Shown: one piece after another, positions 25,096 to 34,283 of the stretch | Layout: every line of letters begins with the position of its first letter | Numbering within the stretch: position 1 is the stretch's first letter | Assembly: GCA_016714685.1 (NCBI GenBank) | Contig: JADKCH010000001.1 | Coordinates: forward strand, 620,001-684,000 | DNA length: 64,000 bases | Origin: Candidatus Geothrix odensensis | Lineage (GTDB): Bacteria > Acidobacteriota > Holophagae > Holophagales > Holophagaceae | Reading direction: 5' to 3' | Translations under genes and position numbers: made by a program | The notes under the pieces: model-generated | What the model was told of the DNA's origin: nothing | The model's database searches: none | Seen by the model: the letters and a program-made list of their open reading frames with translations, nothing else

Positions 25096-27198
25096 TCACC
25101 CCAGCTTCAGGATGCTCGATCCATCGGCATAGTCCTCCGTGGGCGTCTCCCGCATCTTCTGGAGCACCTGCACCAGGGCCCGGATGCGGTCCACCATCTC
25201 GCCGATCTTCCCGAGCTTGACCTCCTCGGGATACTTTCGCTGCAGCATCTCCACCTGCATCGAGATGATGGCCAGCGGGTTATTGATCTCGTGCTTGAGA
25301 GTGCCCGCCATCTGCCGGAAGGAGTCCAGCCGCTCGGCCGCCAGGGCCCGCTGCTGCAGCTCGGTATGGCCACGCAGCACCTGCAGCCGGTGGTGCAGGG
25401 CCTCCCACCGGAAGCCTTCGGCCAGCCAGTCGGTGGCGCCGGCCTCGATGAGCCTCGGCGTGTCCTCCTCCGTGGAACGCACGACCAGGATGGGCGTGGT
25501 GGCGAAGGAGGGATGGTGGCGGTAGGCACGGATGCAGCCTTCCAGATCCTTGGTGCCGCGGGCATCCACCACCAGGAAACGGAACTTGGGCACCGGCGGC
25601 GGCGGCGGTTCCTGCTCCAGGGGATGCAGCCACAGGTTGCCAGCCTCGGCCACGATCTGGAACAGCCCCAGCAGGTCGAGCTCCTCGCTCACCAGGCCCA
25701 GCAGCGGCCGGGCGGGCTCCTCAGGCATGGCATCGGGCCCTTCCGGCAGGAACAGGTCCAGGACCTGGTCGGCCCAGTGCCAACGGACGCCGGCGTCCTG
25801 GAGGATCCGCTGGGTCCAGGGATCGGGGATCGGAGCATGCAGACCGGGGGGAAGGCTCAGCCGGAGGATCCGGAAGCTGCGCTCCTGGTCCCAGCGGGTG
25901 GAGACCACGGCCCCAGGCGCGAGCTGCATGAGCATGGGCTCCACAAGACCGGACAAGGCCACCACGAAGGGCCCACCCGACATCCAGATGGACGCCGAGG
26001 GCACCTCCGACGCGCAAAGCTTGGAGCGGCGGAGATTCAGCAAGGATTCCCAGCGGCTGACAAGCTCCTCCTGGAGGGCCGCCAGGGTGAGCGGGTGCCC
26101 GGCCAGCGGCACGTGGTCATGGAGGTTCTCCCGGCTCCCGCTGTCCAGCATCGTCGTGAGCTGGTCAAGCTGGACGCGGATGGCGGCACCGGCGGCATCG
26201 GGCAGCTCCTCCGCCCAACTCTGCACCCTGCGGATCGGCACCGCCATGGCAGCCAGCAACTCGCCATGGCGATCTGCTTCGCGCTGGAACCCCGTCCGGA
26301 GCCGCAGGAGCTCGCCTTGCTGCTCGGCCTGGCTCAGCGCCCGCCGGTTGAGCATGGCCTGGCGGAGGGCCATGGAACCCAGCCGCACGAAGGCCTGGAA
26401 GACGGCAAGGTCGAAACGCGTGAAGGGACGGCCCTCGGATTCCCGGTCCAGGTAGAGGGCCCCGTGGATCTCGCCATCATCCTCCATGGGCGCACAGAGC
26501 AGCGACCCCCGGTGCAGCTCGACGAGGCTCATGCCACCGAAGCGGGGATCGGCGAGGGGGTTGTTGGACAGCACCGCCGTGTGCTCCCGCGCCACGTAGT
26601 CCAGGACGGACCGGGAGAGGCCGATGCCCTCCTGCACCTCGCCCACGCGGTGGGCGGTCCGCCATCCGCCCTGCTCGGTCCTCATGACCAGGAAGCCACG
26701 GTCCCCATGCAGAAGGCGCAGGGATTCATCCAGCAGACCTTTCACCATGCCGTCCGAATCGACCTGTCGGAGCAGTTTTTCCGTGGACCGCTGCAACAGC
26801 TCCATGCCACGGATCAGCACCATCGCCTGGGCCGGCTCAGGGCGGACCTCGTAGAAGAGATCTCCCACCCGCTCCGCGAAGGTGATGCCATCCAGGCCTG
26901 GGAACCCCTCCGTGAAGGTGAGGCGCCAGTCACCCAGCATCAACTCATCCCCATCATGAAGGGCGGCCCCGTGGGGGCTGGTGACGGGGGTGCCGTTGAG
27001 CAGCGTGCCATTGGCCGATTCCAGGTCCTTCACCCACCAGATCCCGCCGATGCGGTCGATGCTGGCGTGCACCCGGGACACCCCACCCAACATCGGCTGG
27101 GCCACTGCGCAGGTCAGAGGGTCGCGCCCCACCTGGCAGGCCTCGTGGACGGCGTGCCGGATGAGCTGTGTCCCCTCCAGCCAGGACAGGTACGGCAT
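25096..27198 (-). CDS. FHA-GAF signalling protein with degenerate receiver and terminal H-box
   Basis: A 700-residue soluble protein starting at ATG 27198 (GGAGG upstream). Domains: FHA at about 20-95 with conserved Gly-Arg (24-25), GGVSRVHASI and ESANGTLLNG; GAF at about 135-285; a long middle region (300-520) that resembles a degraded dimerisation/ATPase pair without clear N or G boxes; a receiver-like domain at about 540-630 (FRFLVVDARG, TPILVVRSTEED, LIEAGATDWL) where the phospho-accepting Asp is not obvious; then an H-box LKHEINNPLAIISMQ (about His636) and only 64 more residues. A kinase domain does not follow. It could be a phosphopeptide-reading scaffold or an acceptor phosphorylated by another kinase. 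Confidence 0.75.
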   Translation of the reverse strand: MPYLSWLEGTQLIRHAVHEACQVGRDPLTCAVAQPMLGGVSRVHASIDRIGGIWWVKDLESANGTLLNGTPVTSPHGAALHDGDELMLGDWRLTFTEGFPGLDGITFAERVGDLFYEVRPEPAQAMVLIRGMELLQRSTEKLLRQVDSDGMVKGLLDESLRLLHGDRGFLVMRTEQGGWRTAHRVGEVQEGIGLSRSVLDYVAREHTAVLSNNPLADPRFGGMSLVELHRGSLLCAPMEDDGEIHGALYLDRESEGRPFTRFDLAVFQAFVRLGSMALRQAMLNRRALSQAEQQGELLRLRTGFQREADRHGELLAAMAVPIRRVQSWAEELPDAAGAAIRVQLDQLTTMLDSGSRENLHDHVPLAGHPLTLAALQEELVSRWESLLNLRRSKLCASEVPSASIWMSGGPFVVALSGLVEPMLMQLAPGAVVSTRWDQERSFRILRLSLPPGLHAPIPDPWTQRILQDAGVRWHWADQVLDLFLPEGPDAMPEEPARPLLGLVSEELDLLGLFQIVAEAGNLWLHPLEQEPPPPPVPKFRFLVVDARGTKDLEGCIRAYRHHPSFATTPILVVRSTEEDTPRLIEAGATDWLAEGFRWEALHHRLQVLRGHTELQQRALAAERLDSFRQMAGTLKHEINNPLAIISMQVEMLQRKYPEEVKLGKIGEMVDRIRALVQVLQKMRETPTEDYADGSSILKLG

Positions 27199-27244
27199 GG
27201 GACCTCCACCCATCCTCTTTCGGCAGATGTCCGCTGGTGTTGAA

Positions 27245-27544
27245 TCAGACGGGCAAAGGATACCGCGTGTCGCGGGTCCGGCTGGGCCGGAAGAAGAGCA
27301 TTGTGTGCCCGATGGTCCAGACGTGCTCCAGACCCGAAACGGAGGCGCACAGGGCCTTCGCGGCCGTGTCCTCGTCCTCGAAGCTGTTGGGGTTGATCTT
27401 GACTTTCACAAGCTCCAGGCTGTCCACCATCACATCGAGCTCAGCGGCCTGGGCGGGCGTGACGCCACCCTTCCCCACGTGCATGACGGGCTTGAGCTTG
27501 TGGGCCTGGGCTTTGAGGTATTGGCGCTGCTTCGAGGTCAACAT
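27245..27544 (-). CDS. yhbY: YhbY/CRS1-type RNA-binding protein
   Basis: A 99-residue protein from ATG 27544. It carries LTSKQRQYLKAQAHKLKPV and the GxxG RNA-contact loop in HVGKGGVTPAQ, followed by LELVKVKINPNSF, all typical of the single-domain CRM fold found on pre-50S ribosomes in bacteria. It probably helps large-subunit assembly. The C-terminus (RTRDTRYPLPV) is slightly longer than in E. coli. Head-to-head with the M64 peptidase across 44 bp. Confidence 0.9.
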   Translation of the reverse strand: MLTSKQRQYLKAQAHKLKPVMHVGKGGVTPAQAAELDVMVDSLELVKVKINPNSFEDEDTAAKALCASVSGLEHVWTIGHTMLFFRPSRTRDTRYPLPV

Positions 27545-27588
27545 CGGATCTCCGGCCTTCCAGTCTATCTTGGTTGGCGAGGTGCCCC

Positions 27589-28971
27589 ATGTTCCGTCCC
27601 CTGCTGCTATCCCTCGCCGCCCTGGCCTGCCTCGCCGCGCCCCCCCGCACCCTGCGCGTGGACTACGCCCACACTGGGAATGCCGCTTCGGAGCGCTTCG
27701 GCGTGGACCGGATCGTCCTGGAGCCGCTGCCCTGGCCCGGAGACCTTTCAAAAGCCATCGACACCAGCAACCTCGGAAAGTACTGCTTCGAGGTGGCGGA
27801 CAAGGCCACGGGCCGGCTGCTCTATTCTCGCGGCTTCGCCAGCATCTATGGCGAATGGGAGACCACCGACGAGGCGAAAAACATGGATCGCAGCTTCGGG
27901 GAGTCCCTGCGCTTCCCCCAGCCGGAGGCGCCCATCCGCATCACCGTGAAGAAGCGTGATGCCCGCAACGCCTTCGTCCCCGTGTGGACCTTCGAGCTCG
28001 ACCCCAAGGATCCGCTCATCGAGCGAACCCCCGCCCCGGAGGCCGGCGGCCTCATCGCCCTCCAGAAGAGCGGCGACTCGGCCGAGAAGGTGGACTTCCT
28101 CATCCTCGGCGACGGGTACACCGCCGCCGAGCGGGGCAAGTTCGAGGCCCAGGCCCGCAAGGTCATGGACCTGCTCTTCCAGCAGACGCCCTTCAAGGAG
28201 CACCGCCAGGACTTCAACGTCTGGGCCCTCTGCCCGCCCTCGAAGGAGAGCGGCATCTCCCGGCCCTCCACCGGCATCCACAAGCGCACGCCCCTGGGCA
28301 CCACCTATGACGCCTTCGGCAGCGAGCGCTACGTGCTGACCTTCGACAACCGCGTCTGGCGCGACATCGCCGCCCAGGCGCCCTACGAGTTCGTGGAAAT
28401 CCTCACCAACTCCGAGACCTACGGCGGCGGGGGCATCCACAACCTCTACAGCACCGCCTCGGCCGGCAACAGCACCATCGGCTACCTCTTCGTGCACGAA
28501 TTCGGCCACCACTTCGCCGGGCTCGCCGACGAGTACTACACCTCCGACGTGGCCGTCACCAACAGCCCATCCCGCCCCGAGCCCTGGGAGCCCAATGCCA
28601 CGGCCGATCCGCTGAATCCGAAATGGAAGGCCCTGCTCTCCCCTGGCGTTCCCCTGCCCACCCCCTGGAAGAAGGCTGAGTTCGAGGCCCACAGCCACGC
28701 CTACCAGAAGGAGCGCCGCGCCATCCGCGCCGCCAACAAGCCAGAAGCCGAGATGGACGCCCTCTTCGCCCGCGAGAAGGTCCTCGAGACCAGGCTGCTG
28801 GGCACCGATGTCCACAGCGGCAAGGTCGGCGCCTTCGAGGGCGCCAACTACGAAGCGAAGGGCTACTTCCGCAGCCAGGAGGACTGCCTCATGTTCACCC
28901 GGAATGACGCGGGCTTCTGTGCCGCCTGCCGGGCCGCCATCGAGCGGGTGATCCGGCAGTACGCGAAGTAG
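27589..28971 (+). CDS. Secreted M64-family (IgA peptidase-like) metallopeptidase
   Basis: A 460-residue protein from ATG 27589 with GAGGTG upstream. A signal peptide (LLLSLAALACLAAPP) precedes a beta-rich N-terminal domain (about 20-160), then the catalytic domain: VDFLILGDGYTAAERGKF, NVWALCPPSKESG and the zinc motif VHEFGHHFAGLADEYY (HExxH from about His303, with the Glu/Asp helix following). This is the M64 pattern. Near the C-terminus, CLMFTRNDAGFCAACRAAI includes cysteines likely to be paired. Substrates of the environmental members are unknown. Confidence 0.9.
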   Translation: MFRPLLLSLAALACLAAPPRTLRVDYAHTGNAASERFGVDRIVLEPLPWPGDLSKAIDTSNLGKYCFEVADKATGRLLYSRGFASIYGEWETTDEAKNMDRSFGESLRFPQPEAPIRITVKKRDARNAFVPVWTFELDPKDPLIERTPAPEAGGLIALQKSGDSAEKVDFLILGDGYTAAERGKFEAQARKVMDLLFQQTPFKEHRQDFNVWALCPPSKESGISRPSTGIHKRTPLGTTYDAFGSERYVLTFDNRVWRDIAAQAPYEFVEILTNSETYGGGGIHNLYSTASAGNSTIGYLFVHEFGHHFAGLADEYYTSDVAVTNSPSRPEPWEPNATADPLNPKWKALLSPGVPLPTPWKKAEFEAHSHAYQKERRAIRAANKPEAEMDALFAREKVLETRLLGTDVHSGKVGAFEGANYEAKGYFRSQEDCLMFTRNDAGFCAACRAAIERVIRQYAK

Positions 28972-28986
28972 GTCCTCCCACGACCA

Positions 28987-29352
28987 TCATCCCTCCTTCA
29001 GCATCCGCCGGCAGAGCAGGCCCATCAGCCCGGCGGCATAGGCCAGGCCAAAACCGAACAGTCCCGCCAGCACCACCTCGAAGGGCCAGAGGTTGTGGGA
29101 AGTGGGCTCCTTCACCACGTCCACCAACACCCGGACCATCACGGCACAGGGCACGGCGCCGCCCACCACCAGCCCCCCGCGGCCAAGCCCGAGCGGTGTC
29201 CATCCCGCCACCCAGGCCGAGAGGCACACCAGGACAAGGCAACCCAGGATCGCCAGGGGGTGGGACAGGGTGAAGTGGTTGTAGGGTGCCGTCCACCAGG
29301 GGATCCCCACGGCGAGGAAGGCCGCGGAGAACCAAGTCAGCCAAGGTTTCAT
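28987..29352 (-). CDS. Small membrane protein of unknown function
   Basis: A 121-residue protein with four predicted membrane helices: LTWFSAAFLAVGIPWW, LAILGCLVLVCLSAWV, GLVVGGAVPCAVMVRVLV and VVLAGLFGFGLAYAAGLM, ending CRRMLKEG. AGGAG precedes the ATG. No family is recognised. It converges on the M64 peptidase gene (15 bp) and lies downstream of a secreted PD40 protein in the same direction. Confidence 0.6.
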   Translation of the reverse strand: MKPWLTWFSAAFLAVGIPWWTAPYNHFTLSHPLAILGCLVLVCLSAWVAGWTPLGLGRGGLVVGGAVPCAVMVRVLVDVVKEPTSHNLWPFEVVLAGLFGFGLAYAAGLMGLLCRRMLKEG

Positions 29353-29425
29353 CGGCGTCTCCTAGGATGCAGCCACCGGGCCGGTTCCATTCCCTCACAA
29401 GTCCGGGCGAAGGTGAACCATCAGC

Positions 29426-30439
29426 TCATTTTCCGGGCTTGGCCAGGGCCTTCGCCCGCAGCTCCCAGAGGAAGCCCGCATCCACCCACCAGAGGGCGGT
29501 TTGGCCGTTCCCCGGCTGGGTGCGCTCCGCCAGCAGGTCGGCGAACCGGAGCGGCCTGCCCTCCAGCCGCGGCAGGGCGCGGTCACTGCCGAAGAAGACC
29601 ACCCGGCCATCCGGACTCAAGCTGATGGAGAATTCGTCCCGGGCGGGGCTGTTCACGGAGGGCCCCAGGTGGACCGGATCGGTCCAGGTGCCATCGTCCC
29701 GGAGGAAGTAGCCGTAGTAGTCGGTCCCCCCCAGGGTATCCGGCCGGCCCATCAGCGGCACCAGGATGAAGCGCCCCTCGGGGTCCACCCGCGGATTGGC
29801 CTGGCGGGCGTCCGCATTGAACGGTGGCGGCAGCTTCTCTGCCACCGTCCAGGCACCATCCTTCCACGCGGAGCGCATCACCCACCCACCCTGACCCTCC
29901 TCCCGCAGGAAGTGCAGCACGCCCTCCCGGGTGATGGTGGGGTAGAAGGTGTTCCCGGTCCCGTTCACAGCCTCGGGCAGGCGCCGGGGCTCGGACCAGC
30001 CCTTGCCGGACCGCTCCATCACCCAGATCCCGAAGGGGCCGGGCTTGTCCGCCTTGGGGTCCTCTGGACGGTCCGACACGAAGAAGAAGCGCCGGCCATC
30101 CGGGCTGATGCAGGGCTCCAGGCACCGCCAGCGGGGATCCCGGGAGAAGGCCGCCACCTCCGGCGCGGTCCAGCGTCCCGCCTCCAGATGGGTTTCTGCG
30201 ATCACCGCCTTGCGGAAACCGGGCATGAAGATGCCGACATAGATTCCGGAGCCATCGGGCAGCATCGCGAGGTCCCGCGTCGCCAAGCCGCTGTTGAGAA
30301 TCCCCGGCGCGAACAACGTTCCCTCCGTACCGGGCATGGGCTGGCCCAGATAGGAAGGAGCCGCCTGAGTCTGCGCCATGAGGGATGCCCCCCAGAGGCA
30401 GCCGAGCGTCACGCCGACTTGGACCGTTCGCAGCATCAT
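29426..30439 (-). CDS. Secreted PD40 (WD40-like) beta-propeller protein
   Basis: A 337-residue protein from ATG 30439 (ATG 30436 also possible), with GGAG upstream and a signal peptide (VGVTLGCLWGASLMAQ). The mature part has repeated blades with the PD40 consensus, for example CISPDGRRFFFVSDRP, TITREGVLHFLREEG, RVDPEGRFILVPLMG and SLSPDGRVVFFGSDR. These recall TolB-type propellers that bind proteins or peptidoglycan-linked partners. It follows the membrane kinase gene on the same strand after 118 bp. The partner is unknown. Confidence 0.8.
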   Translation of the reverse strand: MMLRTVQVGVTLGCLWGASLMAQTQAAPSYLGQPMPGTEGTLFAPGILNSGLATRDLAMLPDGSGIYVGIFMPGFRKAVIAETHLEAGRWTAPEVAAFSRDPRWRCLEPCISPDGRRFFFVSDRPEDPKADKPGPFGIWVMERSGKGWSEPRRLPEAVNGTGNTFYPTITREGVLHFLREEGQGGWVMRSAWKDGAWTVAEKLPPPFNADARQANPRVDPEGRFILVPLMGRPDTLGGTDYYGYFLRDDGTWTDPVHLGPSVNSPARDEFSISLSPDGRVVFFGSDRALPRLEGRPLRFADLLAERTQPGNGQTALWWVDAGFLWELRAKALAKPGK

Positions 30440-30557
30440 GGGATCTCCGGGAGGGCGCTCCAGGTTGACACTTCCACCCTCGGAACAGAATCCGGTCTGG
30501 GACAGCCCGTGCGAGGACCGGGGCGAATGCGTTCCTGGTGGGAGGATCTCCCTGCCT

Positions 30558-31895
30558 TCAGGCCAGGGGCGGCTCTCCTTCGGGAACCGCCGGGAGGATG
30601 ATTTCGGCAGTGCTTCCATTGCCCGGGGAACTGGATAGCTTCAGGGTTCCGCCCAGGCCTTCCACGATCCTCAGGGACATGGCGAGACCGAGCCCCGTCC
30701 CTTCCTGCTCGGATTTCGTGGTGAACAAGGGCTCGCAGGCCCTCGCCAGGGTCGCCGCATCCATGCCGATGCCCTCATCGCGGACCTGGATGGCGATTTG
30801 GTTCGTCCCCAGCCACCGGAGCTCGAACAGGAGTTCTCCGCCGGTGGTCCGCATGGCATGGGCGGCATTGGTCCCCAGGTTCAGGAACACCTGGTGCAGT
30901 TCGATGGAGTCGGCCTCCACATGCGCCACGGGGGAGTCCGCAAGCACCCGGATGCGGACATTCAGGGGCAGGGTCGGACGCAGCAGGCGACTGACCTCCT
31001 CCAGGACAGTCGCCACCGGCACAAGGTGGCGGGATGCCGTCCGAGGCCTGCTGAAGGCCAGGATCCGTTGCGTCAGGTCCCTTCCCCGCTCCGCTGCAGC
31101 CAGCACGTCCCCAAGCCGTTGGTGGGCTGGGGAGCCGGGCGCCTGGTCATTCCGGGCCAGCTCCGTGAGCACCATGATGGGCTGGAGGATGTTCTTCAGG
31201 TCGTGGGTGATCCCGCTGGCCAAGGTACCCAGGATCTCCAGGTTCTGGGAGCGCCGGAGCTCGGCCTCCAGCTGTCGGCGAGCCGCTTCGGCCTGCCGGT
31301 GCTCCTCCACTTTCCGCACGAGGCTCTTGTTGGTTTCCTCAAGGCCCCTGAGCAGCACGGTCAGGGTCAGCATGACCGTGCCACCGATGAAGACGGCGTT
31401 GCATCCGATCACCACCCAGGCCATCCAAGCCGAAGATCCCATCGGCGCGCCGGGGACGCTCATGAACACCGAAAGCCCCGCCAGAGCCAGGAGACTGAGG
31501 CCGAACACTGCGTAGGCCACCCGCCGGGGGAGGAACAGCGCCGCCACGATCGAGGCGAATTCAAGCCAGACCAGGGCTGTTTCCCGCAGGCCGGTCATGG
31601 GTCCAATGACCAAGGCCAGCAGCAGGACCATGGCGACCATCGAACCGGCGTGGAAGTGGTAGGGCCAGCGGGGCCTGAGCGCCAGGATGATGACCCACCC
31701 GTACAGCACCGTATCCAGGACCACCAGTCCCCAGAGGTGTTCCCGTGCCGAGAGCCACACGCTGGGAAGGTAGGCCAGAGGGCCCAGCAGGGCCGCTGTG
31801 AGGACCGTGCGGTCCAGGATCCGTCGCCGCCACTCGGACAGCCCGGGCGGCGCCAGGCCTTCACTCGCAATCGTCAGGTCGGTCGTCAGGGTCAT
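30558..31895 (-). CDS. Membrane sensor histidine kinase
   Basis: A 445-residue protein. Residues 30-185 form about six membrane helices, without a large external domain. A short coiled coil (VRKVEEHRQAEAARRQLE) leads to the H-box LASGITHDLKNILQPI (about His231). The ATPase domain has an N-box variant NLGTNAAHAMR, G1 RDEGIGMD, F-box PLFTTKS and G2 GTGLGLAM. No response regulator is adjacent. The MASE-like compact membrane sensor differs from the kinase at 20.0 kb, so they are not recent duplicates. Confidence 0.92.
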   Translation of the reverse strand: MTLTTDLTIASEGLAPPGLSEWRRRILDRTVLTAALLGPLAYLPSVWLSAREHLWGLVVLDTVLYGWVIILALRPRWPYHFHAGSMVAMVLLLALVIGPMTGLRETALVWLEFASIVAALFLPRRVAYAVFGLSLLALAGLSVFMSVPGAPMGSSAWMAWVVIGCNAVFIGGTVMLTLTVLLRGLEETNKSLVRKVEEHRQAEAARRQLEAELRRSQNLEILGTLASGITHDLKNILQPIMVLTELARNDQAPGSPAHQRLGDVLAAAERGRDLTQRILAFSRPRTASRHLVPVATVLEEVSRLLRPTLPLNVRIRVLADSPVAHVEADSIELHQVFLNLGTNAAHAMRTTGGELLFELRWLGTNQIAIQVRDEGIGMDAATLARACEPLFTTKSEQEGTGLGLAMSLRIVEGLGGTLKLSSSPGNGSTAEIILPAVPEGEPPLA

Positions 31896-32147
31896 GGTTG
31901 ATCGGGTTTGGCGGTCGGACTCGAAACGACACCTCGAGGATGGTTGCCGGTCTTATCCAAGCAATGGGTTTGATCCACCATACTCCCATCTCACGGACCA
32001 CCAGGGGCCCTCCCTTGGACCCTGAGGATCTGGCCGAGCCGGCCCGCGCAAGCGGCAGGGCAGGCCTGGCGTGTGTTGCGGTCAGAGCCACGAAGGGAAT
32101 CAGCCCTGCAGGGGATTCCTGCGCCTAACGAAGGCGGGACCGCAGAC
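31896..32147. other. Intergenic region upstream of a kinase and downstream of uvrB
   Basis: About 250 bp between the kinase start and the uvrB stop. No gene is supported; a short open frame of 76 codons has no ribosome-binding site and atypical codons. The region presumably holds the kinase promoter, but no consensus boxes stand out. Confidence 0.5.
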
Positions 32148-32165
32148 TCAAACCTCCGGTCCCGC
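32134..32165 (-). terminator. Hairpin across the uvrB stop codon
   Basis: A perfect 9 bp stem, GCGGGACCG (32134-32142) with CGGTCCCGC (32157-32165), and a 14 nt loop containing the uvrB stop. No T-run follows on the minus strand, so it is at best a weak terminator or a 3'-end stabilising structure. Confidence 0.4.
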
Positions 32166-34187
32166 GGCCGGTACACCCGACACATCCAGCAGCCGCTCGC
32201 GTCGGGCCCGCAGGATCCGGTCGCGTAATTCCGCCGCATCCTCGAACTTCATCTGGGAAGCCAGCTCCTTCATGCGCTTCTCGAGCTTGGCGACTTCGCG
32301 CTCGAAGTGCTTGTCCTCCAGGTAGAGCAGCGGCTCCTCGGCGGCCCGCTCCTCCTTGGTGACGTTGATGAACTCCCGGGCCAGGGCCTCGCCCATGACG
32401 TCGTCCAGGTTGCGCTTCACGGTCTCGGGCGTGATGCCGTGGGCCGCGTTGTGGGCCAGCTGCTTGTTCCGTCGGCGCTCGGTCTCCCCGATGGCCTGCT
32501 GCATGGAGCCCGTCATCACGTCGGCGTAGAGGATGGCCTTGCCGCTCACATTGCGGGCAGCGCGGCCGATGGTCTGGATGAGGCTGCGGGTGTTGCGGAG
32601 GAAGCCCTCCTTGTCCGCGTCCAGGATGGCCACCAGGCTCACTTCCGGCAGGTCCAGGCCCTCCCGCAGGAGGTTGATGCCCACGAGCACGTCGAACACG
32701 CCCCGGCGCAGGTTTTTCAGCAGCTCCACCCGCTCCAGGGTGTCGATCTCGCTGTGCAGGTACTCGGCCTTCACACCCAGTTCCTGGTAGTAGGCCGTGA
32801 GCTGCTCCGCCAGCTTCTTGGTGAGCACCGTCACCAGCACCCGCTCGTCCCGGGCCACCACCTTGCGGATCTCCTCCAGCAGATCGTCCACCTGGGTGCC
32901 CACGGGGCGCACCTCGACCATGGGATCCACCAGGCCCGTGGGACGCACCACCTGCTCCACAAAGGCGCCACCGCTCTGCTCCAATTCGTAGGAACCAGGG
33001 GTCGCGGAGACATAGATCACCTGCTTCACCCTGCTCTCAAATTCTTCGAATTTGAGAGGGCGGTTATCTAGAGCGGAAGGCAGGCGGAAGCCGTAATCCA
33101 CGAGGGTGGTCTTCCGGGAACGGTCGCCGTTGTACATGCCGTGGAGCTGGCCCGTGGCCACGTGGCTCTCGTCCATGAAGACGATGAAATCCTCGGGGAA
33201 GTAGTCCAGCAGGGTGTGGGGCGGCTGGCCCGGCTGGCGGCCGTCCAGGAAGCGGCTGTAGTTCTCGATGCCGCTGCAGACGCCCATCTCCTTCATCATT
33301 TCCACATCGTAGATGACGCGCTGGTGGAGGCGCTGCAGCTCCACGATCTTGCCCTGGGCCCGGAACTCGTTCTCCCGCACCTCCAGTTCCGCCTTGATGT
33401 CGCGGATGGCGGCCTTGAGCTTGTCCTCGGGGGTCACGTAGTGGGTCTTGGGCCAGATGGTGAGCTCGTCCAGCTTCTCGATCACCACGCCCCGCAGAGG
33501 GTCGATCTTGGACAGCCGCTCCACCTCGTCGCCCCAGAGCTCGATGCGGTAGGCCACATCCTCGTAGGCCGGATAGACCTCCACCACGTCGCCCCGCACC
33601 CGGAAGATGCCGGGCTCGAAGCTCAGGTGGTTGCGCTGGTACTGGATGGCCACCAGGTCCCGCAGGAGCATGGCCCGGTCGATGCTCTGGCCCGGCTTCA
33701 GCGTCACGGACAGATTCATGTACGACGAGGGATCACCAAGGCCGTAGATGCAGCTGACGGAGGCGATCACGATGGTGTCGCGGCGCTCCAGCAGGCAGCG
33801 GGTGGCGCTGAGGCGCAGCTTCTCCAGCTCCTCGTTGATCTTCGCGTCCTTGTCGATGAACAGGTCCCGCTCGGGCACGTAGGCCTCGGGCTGGTAGTAG
33901 TCGTAGTAGCTGACGAAGTACTCGACGGCGTTCTCGGGGAAGAACTGCTTGAACTCGCTGAAGAGCTGGGCGGCCAGCGTCTTGTTGGGCGCGAAGATCA
34001 GCGCCGGCCGGCCCGCCCGGGCGATGGTGCTGGCCATCGTGTAGGTCTTGCCGGAACCAGTCACTCCCAACAGGGTCTGGCAGCGGTCGCCCCGCTCCAG
34101 GCCCGCCACCAGCTGCGCGATGGCCTCGGGCTGGTCACCGGCTGGCGAGTAGGGCGCGACGAGCTTGAAGGGGATTGCCTTGGCCAT
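32148..34187 (-). CDS. uvrB: Excinuclease ABC subunit B
   Basis: A 679-residue helicase-like damage-verification subunit of nucleotide excision repair. The start at ATG 34187 gives the usual MAKAIPFKLVAPYSPAGDQP. Visible motifs: Walker A LLGVTGSGKTYTMA, the beta-hairpin region SYYDYYQPEAYVP, DESH (VFMDESHVATGQ), helicase motif blocks VLTKKLAEQL, NLLREGLDLPEV and QTIGRAARN, and a C-terminal UvrC-binding UVR domain (LEKRMKELASQMKFEDAAEL). Normal length. A palindromic repeat, not a clear promoter, lies immediately upstream. Confidence 0.98.
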   Translation of the reverse strand: MAKAIPFKLVAPYSPAGDQPEAIAQLVAGLERGDRCQTLLGVTGSGKTYTMASTIARAGRPALIFAPNKTLAAQLFSEFKQFFPENAVEYFVSYYDYYQPEAYVPERDLFIDKDAKINEELEKLRLSATRCLLERRDTIVIASVSCIYGLGDPSSYMNLSVTLKPGQSIDRAMLLRDLVAIQYQRNHLSFEPGIFRVRGDVVEVYPAYEDVAYRIELWGDEVERLSKIDPLRGVVIEKLDELTIWPKTHYVTPEDKLKAAIRDIKAELEVRENEFRAQGKIVELQRLHQRVIYDVEMMKEMGVCSGIENYSRFLDGRQPGQPPHTLLDYFPEDFIVFMDESHVATGQLHGMYNGDRSRKTTLVDYGFRLPSALDNRPLKFEEFESRVKQVIYVSATPGSYELEQSGGAFVEQVVRPTGLVDPMVEVRPVGTQVDDLLEEIRKVVARDERVLVTVLTKKLAEQLTAYYQELGVKAEYLHSEIDTLERVELLKNLRRGVFDVLVGINLLREGLDLPEVSLVAILDADKEGFLRNTRSLIQTIGRAARNVSGKAILYADVMTGSMQQAIGETERRRNKQLAHNAAHGITPETVKRNLDDVMGEALAREFINVTKEERAAEEPLLYLEDKHFEREVAKLEKRMKELASQMKFEDAAELRDRILRARRERLLDVSGVPAAGPEV

Positions 34188-34202
34188 AGATCCAAAAGCA
34201 AA

Positions 34203-34269
34203 CCACGAAGACGTGAAGACCACGAAGAAGTAAATCCGTACGTCCTTCGTGGTCTTCCCGTCTTCGTGG
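34203..34269. repeat. Palindromic repeat of CCACGAAG type (short-loop copy)
   Basis: Left arm 34203-34227 (contains CCACGAAGACGTGAAGACCA) and right arm 34245-34269 are reverse complements over 25 nt with a single mismatch; the loop is 17 nt. It fills nearly all of the gap between the fabF stop and the uvrB start. The arms match those at 22964-23274, marking a dispersed family. A transcript through it would form a very stable hairpin, which could end fabF transcription. Confidence 0.85.
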
Positions 34270-34283
34270 CGAGTCGTTTTCTC

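Noticed and set aside
31897..32128. A 76-codon open frame downstream of uvrB
   Set aside because: No ribosome-binding site, no recognisable composition or motif, and it overlaps the hairpin region near the uvrB stop.
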